From a bacterium (lineage in GTDB: Bacteria; Patescibacteriota; Minisyncoccia; Minisyncoccales; UBA10102): a stretch of 34,891 nt of DNA. Positions 7,714 to 14,570 of the stretch are shown here, piece after piece (position 1 is the first letter of the stretch; the number at the start of each line of letters is the position of its first letter). Location: assembly GCA_027624865.1 (NCBI GenBank), contig JAQBTT010000004.1, positions 1-34,891 of the forward strand. Reading direction: 5' to 3'. Both the position numbers and the translations under genes were made by a program. Under the pieces are notes generated by a model that was not told the origin of the DNA, did no database searches, and worked only from the letters and a program-made list of their open reading frames with translations.

Positions 7714-10356
7714 TTAGTAAGAAACAAGGTTTAACAATCTTCCCTTCACAAACACTACGTTCTTTGGTTTTTTTGTAGGGAACCATTTTTGTATCTTCTC
7801 TTGCGCCAAAGCCAAAGCAACAGCCTCCTTCTCTTTGATACCAGGGGAAACTTCCACAACATCTCTTACTTTTCCATTTACCTGAATCACCAGACGAACA
7901 ACTTTTTCTTCCAATGCCTTTGGATCATACTCTGGCCAAGGCTGATTATGTACACTCCCCTCATTACCAAGCTTTTCCCAGAGCTCTTCTGTTAAATGGG
8001 GAGCAAAGGGCGAAAGAAGAATCAACAATGCATTAAATTGATCGAGTGTCACTGTCTTTTTTGAAAACTCATTTGAGTACTCCATGAGCGCTGCAATAGC
8101 AGTGTTATAACGAAGACCTTCCAAATCCTCAGTCACCTTCTTTATAGTTCGATGCCTTACCGCCTCAATTTCAACCCCTTGCGCCAAAACTCCACTACTA
8201 CGTAGTAGCAAAGTTTCCGCCCTCTTCTGTAATTGAGCATTTTCAGCAAAAGACCAAAGCCGGTTGAAGAATCTAGAAATACCAACAATCCCTTTATCTG
8301 ACCAGTCTCCACCTTCGCCGAGAGGACCAATAAACATTAAGTATGTTCGCACTGTATCTGCACCGTACTTTACAAAGTATTCATCTGGATTGACTACGTT
8401 CCCCTTGGACTTGGACATCTTGGCTCCCTCCTTAGTAATTAACCCATGGGCACGAAACTTTTTAAAAGGCTCTTCAAACTCAATATGCCCCATGTCTTTG
8501 AGCGCCATAGTGATGAATCTAGTGTAGAGAAGATGGAGCACTGCATGTTCATGCCCCCCAATGTACATATCTAAGGGAAGCCACCGCCGTGTAATCTGCT
8601 GATTCCACGGAATTTCTAATTTCGAATTTCTAATTTCTAAAACTGAATTCTTGGCCTCTACTGACGGATATCTTAAAAAATACCATGCTGAATCCAAGAA
8701 TGTATCTGAAACATCTGTCTCTCTCTTTGCTGGTCCTTTACATTCAGGGCATGTAGTTTCAACGAAGCTAGCAACCGAGGCTAATGGGGACTTCCCAGTT
8801 CCAGAAGGTCTGAAATCTTCAACATCAGGCAACAATACTGGAAGATCTTTTTCTTTGACAGGAACAATCATATGCTCTTTTCCCTCAATAATCGTATAAT
8901 CATGTCCTACGATTAAATTTCGGATTCCGGATTTCGGATTTCGGATTTCCCAGCATTTACGACAGTAAATGATGGGTATGGGAGGACCCCAGTATCGCTG
9001 GCGAGAGATGAGCCAGTCACGAAGATGATACTGCGTCTTGGGTTCTGCAAGTCCTTTTCTAATTACATATTTGATCACTTCTTGCCTTGCGTCACCAGCA
9101 CGTTTCCCAGAAAATTCATTGGGCTCCGCAAGATAACCATTGAGCATATCCGTATAGCACTCTTCGAGTTTCTCTACCCTTACCTTCTGCTCTTTATCTT
9201 TAGGAAACAATACAGGTTTCAATCGAATTCCATACTTTTTCGCAAAGGCAAAATCTCTCTCATCATGAGCAGAGCATTTTACGATACCTGTCCCATACTC
9301 CTTAATCGCATAGCTTGCAACCCAAATAGGTAAATCACCATTACCAACGGGATCAACTATATATCTCCCAGTAAAAATACCTTCGAATTTTTTTTCTTCT
9401 ACATAACCTTCTTTCTCGCGATTTTCGACTATCTTCTGGGAAAAACTCAAAATCTCTTTTTTATTTGGTACATCTTCAATCAAGGTCTCGAGTAACGGAT
9501 GGTCTGGGGCAATAACTACGAACGTGTCAGCCTGAAAAGCCTCAAAATGAGCCGAAAATGTTTGAATGTGAAGCTTTGAATTCTTAACAGGAGCAGTAAA
9601 GACAAGGCCTTCACTTTTACCAATCCAGTTTCTCTGCGCAATCTTTGTCTTCTCGGTCCAATCAATCCATTCTAAGTTTTTAAGTAAACGCTCTGCGTAC
9701 TTAGTAATACCAAAAAACCATTGCTCAAGCTCCTTTTGGATTACCTCAGAATTGCACCGCTCGCACTTTCCGTCAATAACTTGCTCATTAGCCAACACGG
9801 TCTTGCAAGAAGGGCACCACTCAACAGGAGCTTCTTTTTTATATGCAAGCCCTGCTTTGTATAATTGCAAAAAAAGCCACTGAGTCCACTTGTAGTACTC
9901 TGGTTCTGAAGTAGTTACACTATGCTCCCAATCAAAAAGACCTCCCAAGTGCTTAAGCTGCAAAGTAAAATTTTTAATATTCTTTGCAGTTTGTTCCTTG
10001 GGATGAGTTCCCTGCTTTATAGCAAAGTTTTCAGAATGGATACCAAAAGAATCAAACCCCATTGGTTCAAATACATCATTTCCTCGCATTCGCGCAAAGC
10101 GTCCATGAATATCAGAGCCGACAAAAGCATAGACGTTCCCCACATGTAATCCTTCGGCTGAAGGATACGGAAACATCATTAAGTTATAGTAAGGCTTTTT
10201 GGCCTTGGCCAAATCAACCTTCCAAGTCTTCTGACGTTCCCATTTAGTGCGCCACTTCTTTTCTATCTGTTGATGGTTATATCTATCCATTTTGCCCCTG
10301 CCCTCCGTAGCTTTATGCGAAGGAGGGTCTATTTTTTGATGATCGTAGCGCTCCAT
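7714..10356 (-). CDS. leuS: Leucyl-tRNA synthetase
   Basis: 880 aa class Ia synthetase. The HIGH element is EGLHVGNVYAF (HVGN), as I recall for Patescibacteria LeuRS. The KMSKS loop is AKMSKSKGNVVNP. Two Zn-type CxxC pairs (WCPSC, CERC), an editing domain, GHEHAVLHLLY and a C-terminal anticodon-binding region are present. There are several in-frame repeat insertions: a REP-like palindrome near the N-terminus (10301-10327), two AT-rich tandem repeats (8609-8650, 8915-8950) and a TACGTA palindrome (8189-8214). The N-terminus has two similar starts, MERYDHQKI and MDRYNHQQI, 22 codons apart. The ATG at 10356 fits the promoter; the ATG at 10290 has an SD-like AGGGG supplied by the palindrome. Confidence 0.96.
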   Translation of the reverse strand: MERYDHQKIDPPSHKATEGRGKMDRYNHQQIEKKWRTKWERQKTWKVDLAKAKKPYYNLMMFPYPSAEGLHVGNVYAFVGSDIHGRFARMRGNDVFEPMGFDSFGIHSENFAIKQGTHPKEQTAKNIKNFTLQLKHLGGLFDWEHSVTTSEPEYYKWTQWLFLQLYKAGLAYKKEAPVEWCPSCKTVLANEQVIDGKCERCNSEVIQKELEQWFFGITKYAERLLKNLEWIDWTEKTKIAQRNWIGKSEGLVFTAPVKNSKLHIQTFSAHFEAFQADTFVVIAPDHPLLETLIEDVPNKKEILSFSQKIVENREKEGYVEEKKFEGIFTGRYIVDPVGNGDLPIWVASYAIKEYGTGIVKCSAHDERDFAFAKKYGIRLKPVLFPKDKEQKVRVEKLEECYTDMLNGYLAEPNEFSGKRAGDARQEVIKYVIRKGLAEPKTQYHLRDWLISRQRYWGPPIPIIYCRKCWEIRNPKSGIRNLIVGHDYTIIEGKEHMIVPVKEKDLPVLLPDVEDFRPSGTGKSPLASVASFVETTCPECKGPAKRETDVSDTFLDSAWYFLRYPSVEAKNSVLEIRNSKLEIPWNQQITRRWLPLDMYIGGHEHAVLHLLYTRFITMALKDMGHIEFEEPFKKFRAHGLITKEGAKMSKSKGNVVNPDEYFVKYGADTVRTYLMFIGPLGEGGDWSDKGIVGISRFFNRLWSFAENAQLQKRAETLLLRSSGVLAQGVEIEAVRHRTIKKVTEDLEGLRYNTAIAALMEYSNEFSKKTVTLDQFNALLILLSPFAPHLTEELWEKLGNEGSVHNQPWPEYDPKALEEKVVRLVIQVNGKVRDVVEVSPGIKEKEAVALALAQEKIQKWFPTKKPKNVVFVKGRLLNLVSY
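8189..8214. repeat. Family B palindrome inside leuS
   Basis: The core CTACTACGTAGTAG is a perfect 14-bp palindrome within a 26-bp unit. The unit matches metG 14980-15005 at 24 of 26 positions. It is read in frame as LLLRSSGV in LeuRS and SLLRSSGV in MetRS. It lies between the catalytic core and the anticodon-binding domain in both. Confidence 0.75.
8609..8650. repeat. AT-rich tandem repeat inside leuS
   Basis: On the minus strand, GAAATTAG and GAAATTC-type units alternate and are read in frame as VLEIRNSKLEIP. They sit between the conserved YFLRYPS segment and WLPLDMYIGGHEH. Confidence 0.65.
8915..8950. repeat. Tandem repeat inside leuS
   Basis: On the minus strand GAAATCC-type 7- to 8-mers repeat about four times. 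They are read in frame as WEIRNPKSGIRN, directly after a Zn-ribbon-like YCRKC. Confidence 0.65.
10301..10327. repeat. REP-like palindrome at the leuS 5' end
   Basis: CCCTCC and GGAGGG arms enclose GTAGC and GCGAA spacers. The same asymmetric inner motifs (CCGTAGC and GCGAAGG) occur in the metG 3' palindrome at 14646-14680. Read in frame it encodes PPSHKATEGRGK between two similar LeuRS N-termini. On the mRNA its right part supplies GGAGGGCAGGGG ahead of the second ATG. Confidence 0.65.
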
Positions 10357-10365
10357 AATACACAG

Positions 10366-10394
10366 ATTGTAGCCAATTTACCCCTATTTGTCCA
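10366..10394 (-). promoter_or_regulatory. Sigma70-type promoter of leuS
   Basis: On the minus strand TGGACA (10389-10394), a 17-nt spacer and TACAAT (10366-10371). Only 9 nt separate the -10 box from the ATG at 10356, so the mRNA should be leaderless or nearly so. Confidence 0.6.
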
Positions 10395-10423
10395 TCTAGC
10401 TTAATTTCATTACAAAATGAGGA

Positions 10424-10429
10424 TATAAT
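10424..10429 (+). promoter_or_regulatory. -10 box of mutY
   Basis: A perfect TATAAT ends 6 nt before the mutY ATG at 10436, so transcription should begin at or next to the start codon. The -35 region is weak (TTAATT-like). The promoter is divergent from that of leuS. Confidence 0.5.
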
Positions 10430-10435
10430 AAGGAT

Positions 10436-11302
10436 ATGACCATACCAAAATTCCAAAAACTTATCCTAAATTGGAGTATGGAAAATAGAAGAGATATGCC
10501 TTGGCGCAATACTCACGATCCCTATAAAATCTTGGTGTCTGAAGTTATGTTGCAACAAACTCAAGTTGCAAGGGTTCTTTTAAAATACAAAGAATTTTTA
10601 AAAGAGTTTCCAACCTTACAATCACTTGCAAGGGCGTCAGATAAAAAACTTCTTTTTGTGTGGGCAGGTCTTGGGTATTGGAAACGCGCTCTCTCTTTAA
10701 AAAAGACTGCGCAAATAATAGCGCGGAACTACCAAGGGAAGTTCCCAAAAGAACCCACGCTTCTTACAAAGCTTCCTGGTATTGGTCCATATACCGCAGG
10801 AGCTGTTGCATGCTTTGCTTTTGGACATCAGGAAGCTTTCCTCGACACGAATATAAGAAGAGTCTATCTTTATTTCTTTTTTCCTCCTTCAACAAGCTCA
10901 GGACAAACAAGCAAAAAAGTTTCAGACAAAGAAATTCTGGCAATAGCTCAAAAAGCACTTATATCATTACCAAACCATGGTACGGTATTGATACAACCAA
11001 TCATTACTCCACGAGAATGGCACTATGCCCTTCTTGATTATGGCGCTGTAGCTTTAAAAGATAAGAGGATAAATAAGCAGAGCCAACACTACAAAAAACA
11101 AAGTAAATTCACAAACTCTTTTCGTTCATTTCGCGCTCAAGTACTCCACTTTCTTTTACAGGAGCCAAAACAAACTGCAACTATAAATAAAATTGAGAAA
11201 TTACTTACAAAAGTAAAGAGTCCTTACAAATCAAAAGAGATTCTTCTTGCGCTCACAAAAGATGGACTCGTAAAAAAGAAAGGTACCTCCTACTCCATTT
11301 AA
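10436..11302 (+). CDS. mutY: A/G-specific adenine glycosylase, MutY type, lacking the Fe-S cluster
   Basis: 288 aa. Helix-hairpin-helix glycosylase: RRDMPWRNTHDPYKILVSE with the catalytic Glu before VMLQQTQV, the hairpin LPGIGPYTAGAVACFAFG, and the catalytic Asp in FLDTNIRRV. It should remove adenine mispaired with 8-oxoguanine. The four-Cys [4Fe-4S] site expected after the DYGA segment is absent; the stretch reads ALKDKRINKQSQHYKKQ with no Cys. The C-terminal NUDIX-like recognition domain is also short or missing. An in-frame insertion FPPSTSSGQTSKK corresponds to the repeat at 10886-10906. The gene is probably leaderless and converges on tatD. Confidence 0.88.
   Translation: MTIPKFQKLILNWSMENRRDMPWRNTHDPYKILVSEVMLQQTQVARVLLKYKEFLKEFPTLQSLARASDKKLLFVWAGLGYWKRALSLKKTAQIIARNYQGKFPKEPTLLTKLPGIGPYTAGAVACFAFGHQEAFLDTNIRRVYLYFFFPPSTSSGQTSKKVSDKEILAIAQKALISLPNHGTVLIQPIITPREWHYALLDYGAVALKDKRINKQSQHYKKQSKFTNSFRSFRAQVLHFLLQEPKQTATINKIEKLLTKVKSPYKSKEILLALTKDGLVKKKGTSYSI
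10886..10906. repeat. Short interspersed repeat inside mutY
   Basis: CCTTCAACAAGCTCAGGAC reads PSTSSGQ in frame. From memory, this CTTCRACAAGCTCAGG-type repeat recurs in many bacterial genomes and often adds STSSGQ to proteins. It interrupts the segment after the catalytic Asp region. Confidence 0.55.
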
Positions 11303-11303
11303 T

Positions 11304-11346
11304 CCTCGCTCGGAGCGAGGTGTGAATAACTCGCTCCGAGCGAGTT
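11304..11346. terminator. Twin inverted palindromes between mutY and tatD, bidirectional terminator-like
   Basis: CCTCGCTC-G-GAGCGAGG (11304-11320) and AACTCGCTC-C-GAGCGAGTT (11328-11346) are each palindromic and are reverse complements of each other. They can form two small hairpins or one 15-bp stem. No T tract follows. The second palindrome overlaps the tatD stop codon. The position between convergent genes suggests a 3'-end role. Confidence 0.45.
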
Positions 11347-12244
11347 ACAAACTAAAGAGAGATTTAGCGTTTGCGGTTGTAGTAGAAGCAACTTCTTCTA
11401 TGGAGATATTTTTGATGCGAGCTATTTCCTCTGCTACATACCGTATAAACAAAGGTTCATTTCTCTCTGTTTTTGCTTCAGGTGGCGCAAGGTAAGGAGA
11501 ATCAGTTTCCAAAACAATTCTATCCAACGGCAGTGATTCAATAATATCCTCTGGATTGGGGAGCGCAGGAACATCTTTTAGTATAAGGCCATTAAAGCCA
11601 AAAGAAAGTCCAAGATTATAAAACTGCTCTGCTTGCTTTAAGTCTCCTGTATAGCAATGCACTACTCCTTTCAATTTTCCCTTATGAGGTTTTAAAAACT
11701 CTAGTAAGTCCTCATGCGCCTTACGGCAATGAAGAATAATTGGTAAATCTAACTCCTTGGCAAGCTTTATGTGTTGCGCTAAGGTGCTTTTTTGTTTCAT
11801 TCGCTCCGCTTGCCTTTTCTCTTTACTCTTTGACTCATAGTAATAATCTAGCCCACATTCCCCTACGGCAACCACCTTGCTGGGCCGTTGCTTCCCCAGG
11901 GGAAGCAACGGCCCTTGCGCGAGGGCTTTGTATTTTGCATACGAAAATTCCTCTTCATTCGTTTCAAAGGTCATCCATTCTTCTTCTTTTACATTCTCTG
12001 ATTGTACCTCTTGCACATCAACTCTGCGCTTTTCTGAGAGATGAATGGGGTGCAGACCAATAGCAGCATACACTCCTTTTTCGTATTGCTCCGCAAGCTC
12101 CACAGCTCGCTTTGAGGCTGCATACTGGGTACCAGGCATTATAACCCAAGTATCTTCTTTGAGTGTGCGCTCCAATACTTTATCTGCATCATGCTTAAAG
12201 GCATTGAAGCTTACATGACCATGGGTATCTATATACATATCCAC
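11345..12244 (-). CDS. tatD: TatD-family metal-dependent hydrolase (DNase)
   Basis: 299 aa. Metal ligands of the TatD TIM barrel are present: DTHGH near the N-terminus, GECGLDYYY, ILHCRKA, VVHCYTG and LETDSPYLAPP. The likely role is a cytosolic 3'-5' DNase or other metal-dependent hydrolase. The start is GTG at 12244 or ATG at 12238. Residues of about 80-125 are an extra charged insertion. It includes PLLPLGKQRP, encoded by a 33-bp near-perfect palindrome (11882-11914) placed just before the conserved GECGLD motif. Confidence 0.9.
   Translation of the reverse strand: MDMYIDTHGHVSFNAFKHDADKVLERTLKEDTWVIMPGTQYAASKRAVELAEQYEKGVYAAIGLHPIHLSEKRRVDVQEVQSENVKEEEWMTFETNEEEFSYAKYKALAQGPLLPLGKQRPSKVVAVGECGLDYYYESKSKEKRQAERMKQKSTLAQHIKLAKELDLPIILHCRKAHEDLLEFLKPHKGKLKGVVHCYTGDLKQAEQFYNLGLSFGFNGLILKDVPALPNPEDIIESLPLDRIVLETDSPYLAPPEAKTERNEPLFIRYVAEEIARIKNISIEEVASTTTANAKSLFSL
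11882..11914. repeat. 33-bp palindrome inside tatD
   Basis: The 16-bp arms GGGCCGTTGCTTCCCC and GGGGAAGCAACGGCCC flank a single central A and match perfectly. The element is read through in frame. It would form a very stable hairpin in the mRNA. Confidence 0.85.
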
Positions 12245-12259
12245 ATACTAGATATATTA

Positions 12260-12304
12260 CAGAAAAAAGAAAAGGGGCCCCGCTTTGAACACAGCGAGGC
12301 CCTT
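12260..12304 (-). terminator. Terminator of the 86-aa gene
   Basis: On the minus strand AAGGGCCTCGCT and AGCGGGGCCCCTT pair around an 8-nt loop and are followed by TTTTCTTTTTTC. It lies about 35 nt after the stop codon at 12337. Confidence 0.75.
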
Positions 12305-12336
12305 GTTGAATAGGGGGGGCAACATCCCCTTTTTGA

Positions 12337-12597
12337 CTACGATGCTTGCTTTAGGTGTAGGTCAGCAGCTTTTACCAACACCCAGTCCGGAACATCCGCG
12401 GGCGGAGAAATCAATTTACGAATTTCTGCGCCCGCAGCTTTAATCCTTTCTTCCCCTGTACTTTCGGGTGTACCTTTGAGCCAGCGCATCAAGCACTCGC
12501 TTGGCACATTTACCCTTCCCAGAAGCACCACGGCGTCTTCAATCTGCCGTTGCTCCTCCGGAGAAATGGTAAGTTCGTCATCTTGTTTGGTGCGCAT
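12337..12597 (-). CDS. Conserved-looking small protein of 86 aa, unknown function
   Basis: 86 aa, soluble, charged, with no Cys pair or membrane segment. The N-terminus is acidic (RTKQDDELTISPEEQRQIED), followed by a VVLLGRVNVP segment and a helix-rich C-terminus; one Cys at SECLMRW. I do not recognise a family. It has a good SD (AGGAG, 6 nt before the ATG) in contrast to most genes here, its own terminator, and an upstream leader-peptide attenuator with a promoter at 12829-12857. Its base composition is nearer 50% GC than the flanking housekeeping genes. The control region suggests expression responds to amino-acid supply. Confidence 0.65.
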   Translation of the reverse strand: MRTKQDDELTISPEEQRQIEDAVVLLGRVNVPSECLMRWLKGTPESTGEERIKAAGAEIRKLISPPADVPDWVLVKAADLHLKQAS

Positions 12598-12675
12598 CTC
12601 TCTCCTGTCAGACCCCTAATTTTGGTTTGCGGCCTGAAAAATAGAAATACTCCATTTTTCAAGCCACAAAAGAAG

Positions 12676-12699
12676 AAACCTCCCGACCTTGGGAGGTTT
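12676..12699 (-). terminator. Attenuator terminator upstream of the 86-aa gene
   Basis: On the minus strand AAACCTCCC and GGGAGGTTT pair around AAGGTC and are followed by TTCTTCTTTT. The left arm can instead pair with 12748-12758 (TTGGGAGTTTT on the minus strand), an alternative that would block the terminator. Confidence 0.7.
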
Positions 12700-12726
12700 C
12701 ACATATTTGCTTTTGGCTTTACTGTC

Positions 12727-12813
12727 TTATACCAGTTTCAATATGCGAAAACTCCCAACCTGCTTTAAGGCTGAAATAATAACCAACAATTTTCGCAAGC
12801 CAAAAGTATTCAT
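12727..12813 (-). CDS. 28-aa leader peptide rich in Leu/Val/Ile
   Basis: ATG at 12813, stop TAA at 12727. The peptide contains LRKLLVIIS and ends ILKLV. It starts about 8 nt after the predicted transcription start. Codons 6-9 (12788-12797) can pair with 12744-12753 over 10 bp, and that second segment can instead pair with the terminator arm. Codons 9-13 are Leu-Leu-Val-Ile-Ile, placed where a stalled ribosome would mask the first pairing segment. This is the anatomy of a ribosome-mediated attenuator. No SD is visible. Confidence 0.6.
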   Translation of the reverse strand: MNTFGLRKLLVIISALKQVGSFRILKLV

Positions 12814-12828
12814 AATTTTACTTTACTT

Positions 12829-12857
12829 AATATATAAAAACCCAAGCCTTCTGTCAA
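12829..12857 (-). promoter_or_regulatory. Sigma70-type promoter of the leader peptide and 86-aa gene
   Basis: On the minus strand a perfect TTGACA (12852-12857), a 17-nt spacer and TATATT (12829-12834). Confidence 0.8.
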
Positions 12858-12954
12858 GCATCTCTATACAAATAAAAGGAGGAAGGATGCATATTTGCCT
12901 AAACGACATTACATCCTTCCCCTTTATCCCCCTATGATTTACCCAGCTAGATTC

Positions 12955-13260
12955 TCAGAAACCAGCCCAGGAGTCCCAAGATCTCATGCCAGATCTACGA
13001 ACCCTTTCCCTACAACGATCGCTTCTGGTTATCTGTCCCCTCCTTTGAAGTAGGCTATATGCTCCCCGTGAAGTGCGGATCTCTACACCATCGGGTAAAG
13101 ATTCCAATAAATCCGTTCGTGCTAAAACATATTTACACGCACGATTGAGAAGAGTAGCGATTGCCTCTTCTAGATCTTTGCACACAATTACCCTACGTGG
13201 AGGCGTGCTACCAAAAAAGCTATTAACTGGACCATCGTTTATGACGAAAAGAACTGCCAT
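12955..13260 (-). CDS. Small protein of 101 aa, unknown, co-transcribed with DAHP synthase
   Basis: 101 aa from ATG 13260. This start is chosen because GGAGG lies 7 nt upstream and because a longer frame would overlap the DAHP synthase. The sequence begins MAVLFVINDGPVNSFF and ends in an Arg- and Trp-rich tail (RCRERVRRSGMRSWDSW). There are no membrane segments. I do not recognise a family. It follows the DAHP synthase stop by 26 nt, so it should share the Tyr/Phe attenuator. A role in aromatic metabolism is possible from context alone. Confidence 0.6.
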   Translation of the reverse strand: MAVLFVINDGPVNSFFGSTPPRRVIVCKDLEEAIATLLNRACKYVLARTDLLESLPDGVEIRTSRGAYSLLQRRGQITRSDRCRERVRRSGMRSWDSWAGF

Positions 13261-13286
13261 CACTTTTCCTCCTGCAACTTTAGATA

Positions 13287-14318
13287 CTAGACTTGCCTTA
13301 AAAGCTCTGCAGTCTGCTCCCATCCGATGCAAGCATCGGTAATAGAAACTCCATAGCGAAGATTTTCCGGTCCCTCCTTCAAGGATTGATTACCCTCAGA
13401 CAGATGACTCTCAATCATCATGCCTACTACCCCACGAGAACGCTGCTCCAAAGCGCTGCGGAATACTGCAGGTTGCCTGCTGTGATCCTTCCCACTATTG
13501 TCGTGAGAACAATCTATAAGAAGGCGCTCTGGAAATTTTGCCTTTGCCAGCATTTCACACGCACTAGCAACAGAGTCACTGCCATAGTTTGGTCCCTGTT
13601 CACCTCCCCGAAGAATGAGATGGACTCCCAAATTCCCCTTAGTATGAGTTTGTGCAACTCTACCCTCAACGTCCATGCCCAAAAAGACGTGAGGATTACT
13701 GGCAGCAATCATACCATTAACACCAATTTGAATACTGTGCTTTGTTCCTCCAGTACCATTTTTAAACCCCACAGGCATGGAAAGTCCAGATGCCAGTTCA
13801 CGATGAGTCTGACTCTCTGTGGTTCTTGCTCCAATAGCTCCCCACGACACTAAATCGGCAAGGTACTGAGGAGTGATAGGATCTAACCACTCGGTTCCAG
13901 ATGGAAGACCAAGACGCGCAACCTCCAAAAGAAATTGACGTGCACGCCCTAAACCCTCAGAAGGATTCATGACTCCATCCAGATTGGGCTCATTGATAAG
14001 TCCTTTCCACCCAACGGTGGTGCGCGGCTTTTCAAAATAGACGCGCATTACGATAAACAAACGCTCTTGCAACTCATGGCTAAGCGCAACAAGACGTCGC
14101 GCATACTCAAGCCCAGCCTTCTCGTCGTGAATGGAACAAGGTCCCACGATTACAAGTAGTCGCGTATCGCCCCCAGATAGAATCGTCTTGATTTGCTGTC
14201 GCCACCCTATGACATCCTCCCTTATTCCTTTAGTGACAGGGGACCTCTCAAGATACACTTGAGGCGGATCAAGCGGTACCAAGCTATGAATGTTTTGGTC
14301 ATGAAGCTCTTCTGGCAT
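13287..14318 (-). CDS. DAHP synthase, class I AroF/AroG/AroH type
   Basis: 343 aa. It condenses phosphoenolpyruvate and erythrose-4-phosphate, the first step of the shikimate pathway. Family motifs: LLVIVGPCSIHD, MRVYFEKPRTTVGWKGLIN, GARTTESQTHRELASGLSMP, VGFKNGTGG, LILRGGEQGPNY, IDCSHDNSGKDH, GMMIESHLSEGNQ and VSITDACIGWE. These match the metal- and PEP-binding regions of the AroFGH type; which feedback isoform it is cannot be told by eye. SD AAGGGG lies 5 nt before the ATG. The GC content is higher than its neighbours, hinting at transfer. No other shikimate gene is in the window. The 5' region carries a Tyr/Phe-rich leader and terminator. Confidence 0.95.
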   Translation of the reverse strand: MPEELHDQNIHSLVPLDPPQVYLERSPVTKGIREDVIGWRQQIKTILSGGDTRLLVIVGPCSIHDEKAGLEYARRLVALSHELQERLFIVMRVYFEKPRTTVGWKGLINEPNLDGVMNPSEGLGRARQFLLEVARLGLPSGTEWLDPITPQYLADLVSWGAIGARTTESQTHRELASGLSMPVGFKNGTGGTKHSIQIGVNGMIAASNPHVFLGMDVEGRVAQTHTKGNLGVHLILRGGEQGPNYGSDSVASACEMLAKAKFPERLLIDCSHDNSGKDHSRQPAVFRSALEQRSRGVVGMMIESHLSEGNQSLKEGPENLRYGVSITDACIGWEQTAELLRQV

Positions 14319-14345
14319 AAAACCCCTTATTCATTTGTTAAATTG

Positions 14346-14379
14346 CTACCCAGAGAATTGAAGATTACTTCGATTTTCT
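14346..14379 (-). other. Stem-loop between attenuator and DAHP synthase
   Basis: On the minus strand CCAGAGAA and TTCTCTGG form an 8-bp stem with an 18-nt loop, about 30 nt before the SD. It is not followed by T residues, so it is not a terminator. It could protect the mRNA 5' part or affect translation. Confidence 0.4.
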
Positions 14380-14433
14380 CTGGTGAGGATCTCCAAAAAA
14401 CTTTTGGGAATCTTCATCAAAAAACATCTACAC

Positions 14434-14463
14434 AAAAAAACCAGCCCTCTTGCGAAGGGCTGG
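14434..14463 (-). terminator. Attenuator terminator upstream of DAHP synthase
   Basis: On the minus strand CCAGCCCT and AGGGCTGG form the stem around a 7-nt loop and are followed by seven T residues. The arm at 14452-14463 can instead pair with 14498-14510 (GCGAAG..GCT..GG with CC..AGC..CTTCGC), giving an antiterminator. Confidence 0.85.
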
Positions 14464-14486
14464 AATGAAGTCAAAAGTATCTTATA

Positions 14487-14561
14487 CTACAAACTCTCCA
14501 AGCTCTTCGCTGGGTTGATAAACATAAAGTAAAAGAAATATGTAGAAGCTTGCTTTGTCAT
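14487..14561 (-). CDS. 24-aa Tyr/Phe-rich leader peptide of the DAHP synthase attenuator
   Basis: ATG at 14561, stop TAG at 14487. Codons 7-14 read TYFFYFMF, six aromatic residues in eight. The segment just before them (14546-14552, CAAGCTT on the minus strand) can pair with AGCTTG in the 14498-14510 segment, which alternatively pairs with the terminator's ascending arm. A ribosome waiting for Tyr- or Phe-tRNA would cover the first segment, free the second, and prevent termination. The peptide starts within a few nt of the predicted transcription start and has no SD. Confidence 0.8.
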   Translation of the reverse strand: MTKQASTYFFYFMFINPAKSLESL

Positions 14562-14570
14562 TGTGGCTAA

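Noticed and set aside
5850-7800. glmS ribozyme upstream of glmS
   Set aside because: Only 17 nt separate leuS and glmS, leaving no room for the structured element.
7696-10356. T-box riboswitches before the synthetase genes
   Set aside because: The intergenic spaces before leuS, metG, glyQS, ileS and argS are too short and start almost at the promoter.
13261-13332. Longer N-terminus for the 101-aa protein
   Set aside because: It overlaps the DAHP synthase end, whereas the ATG at 13260 has a good SD.
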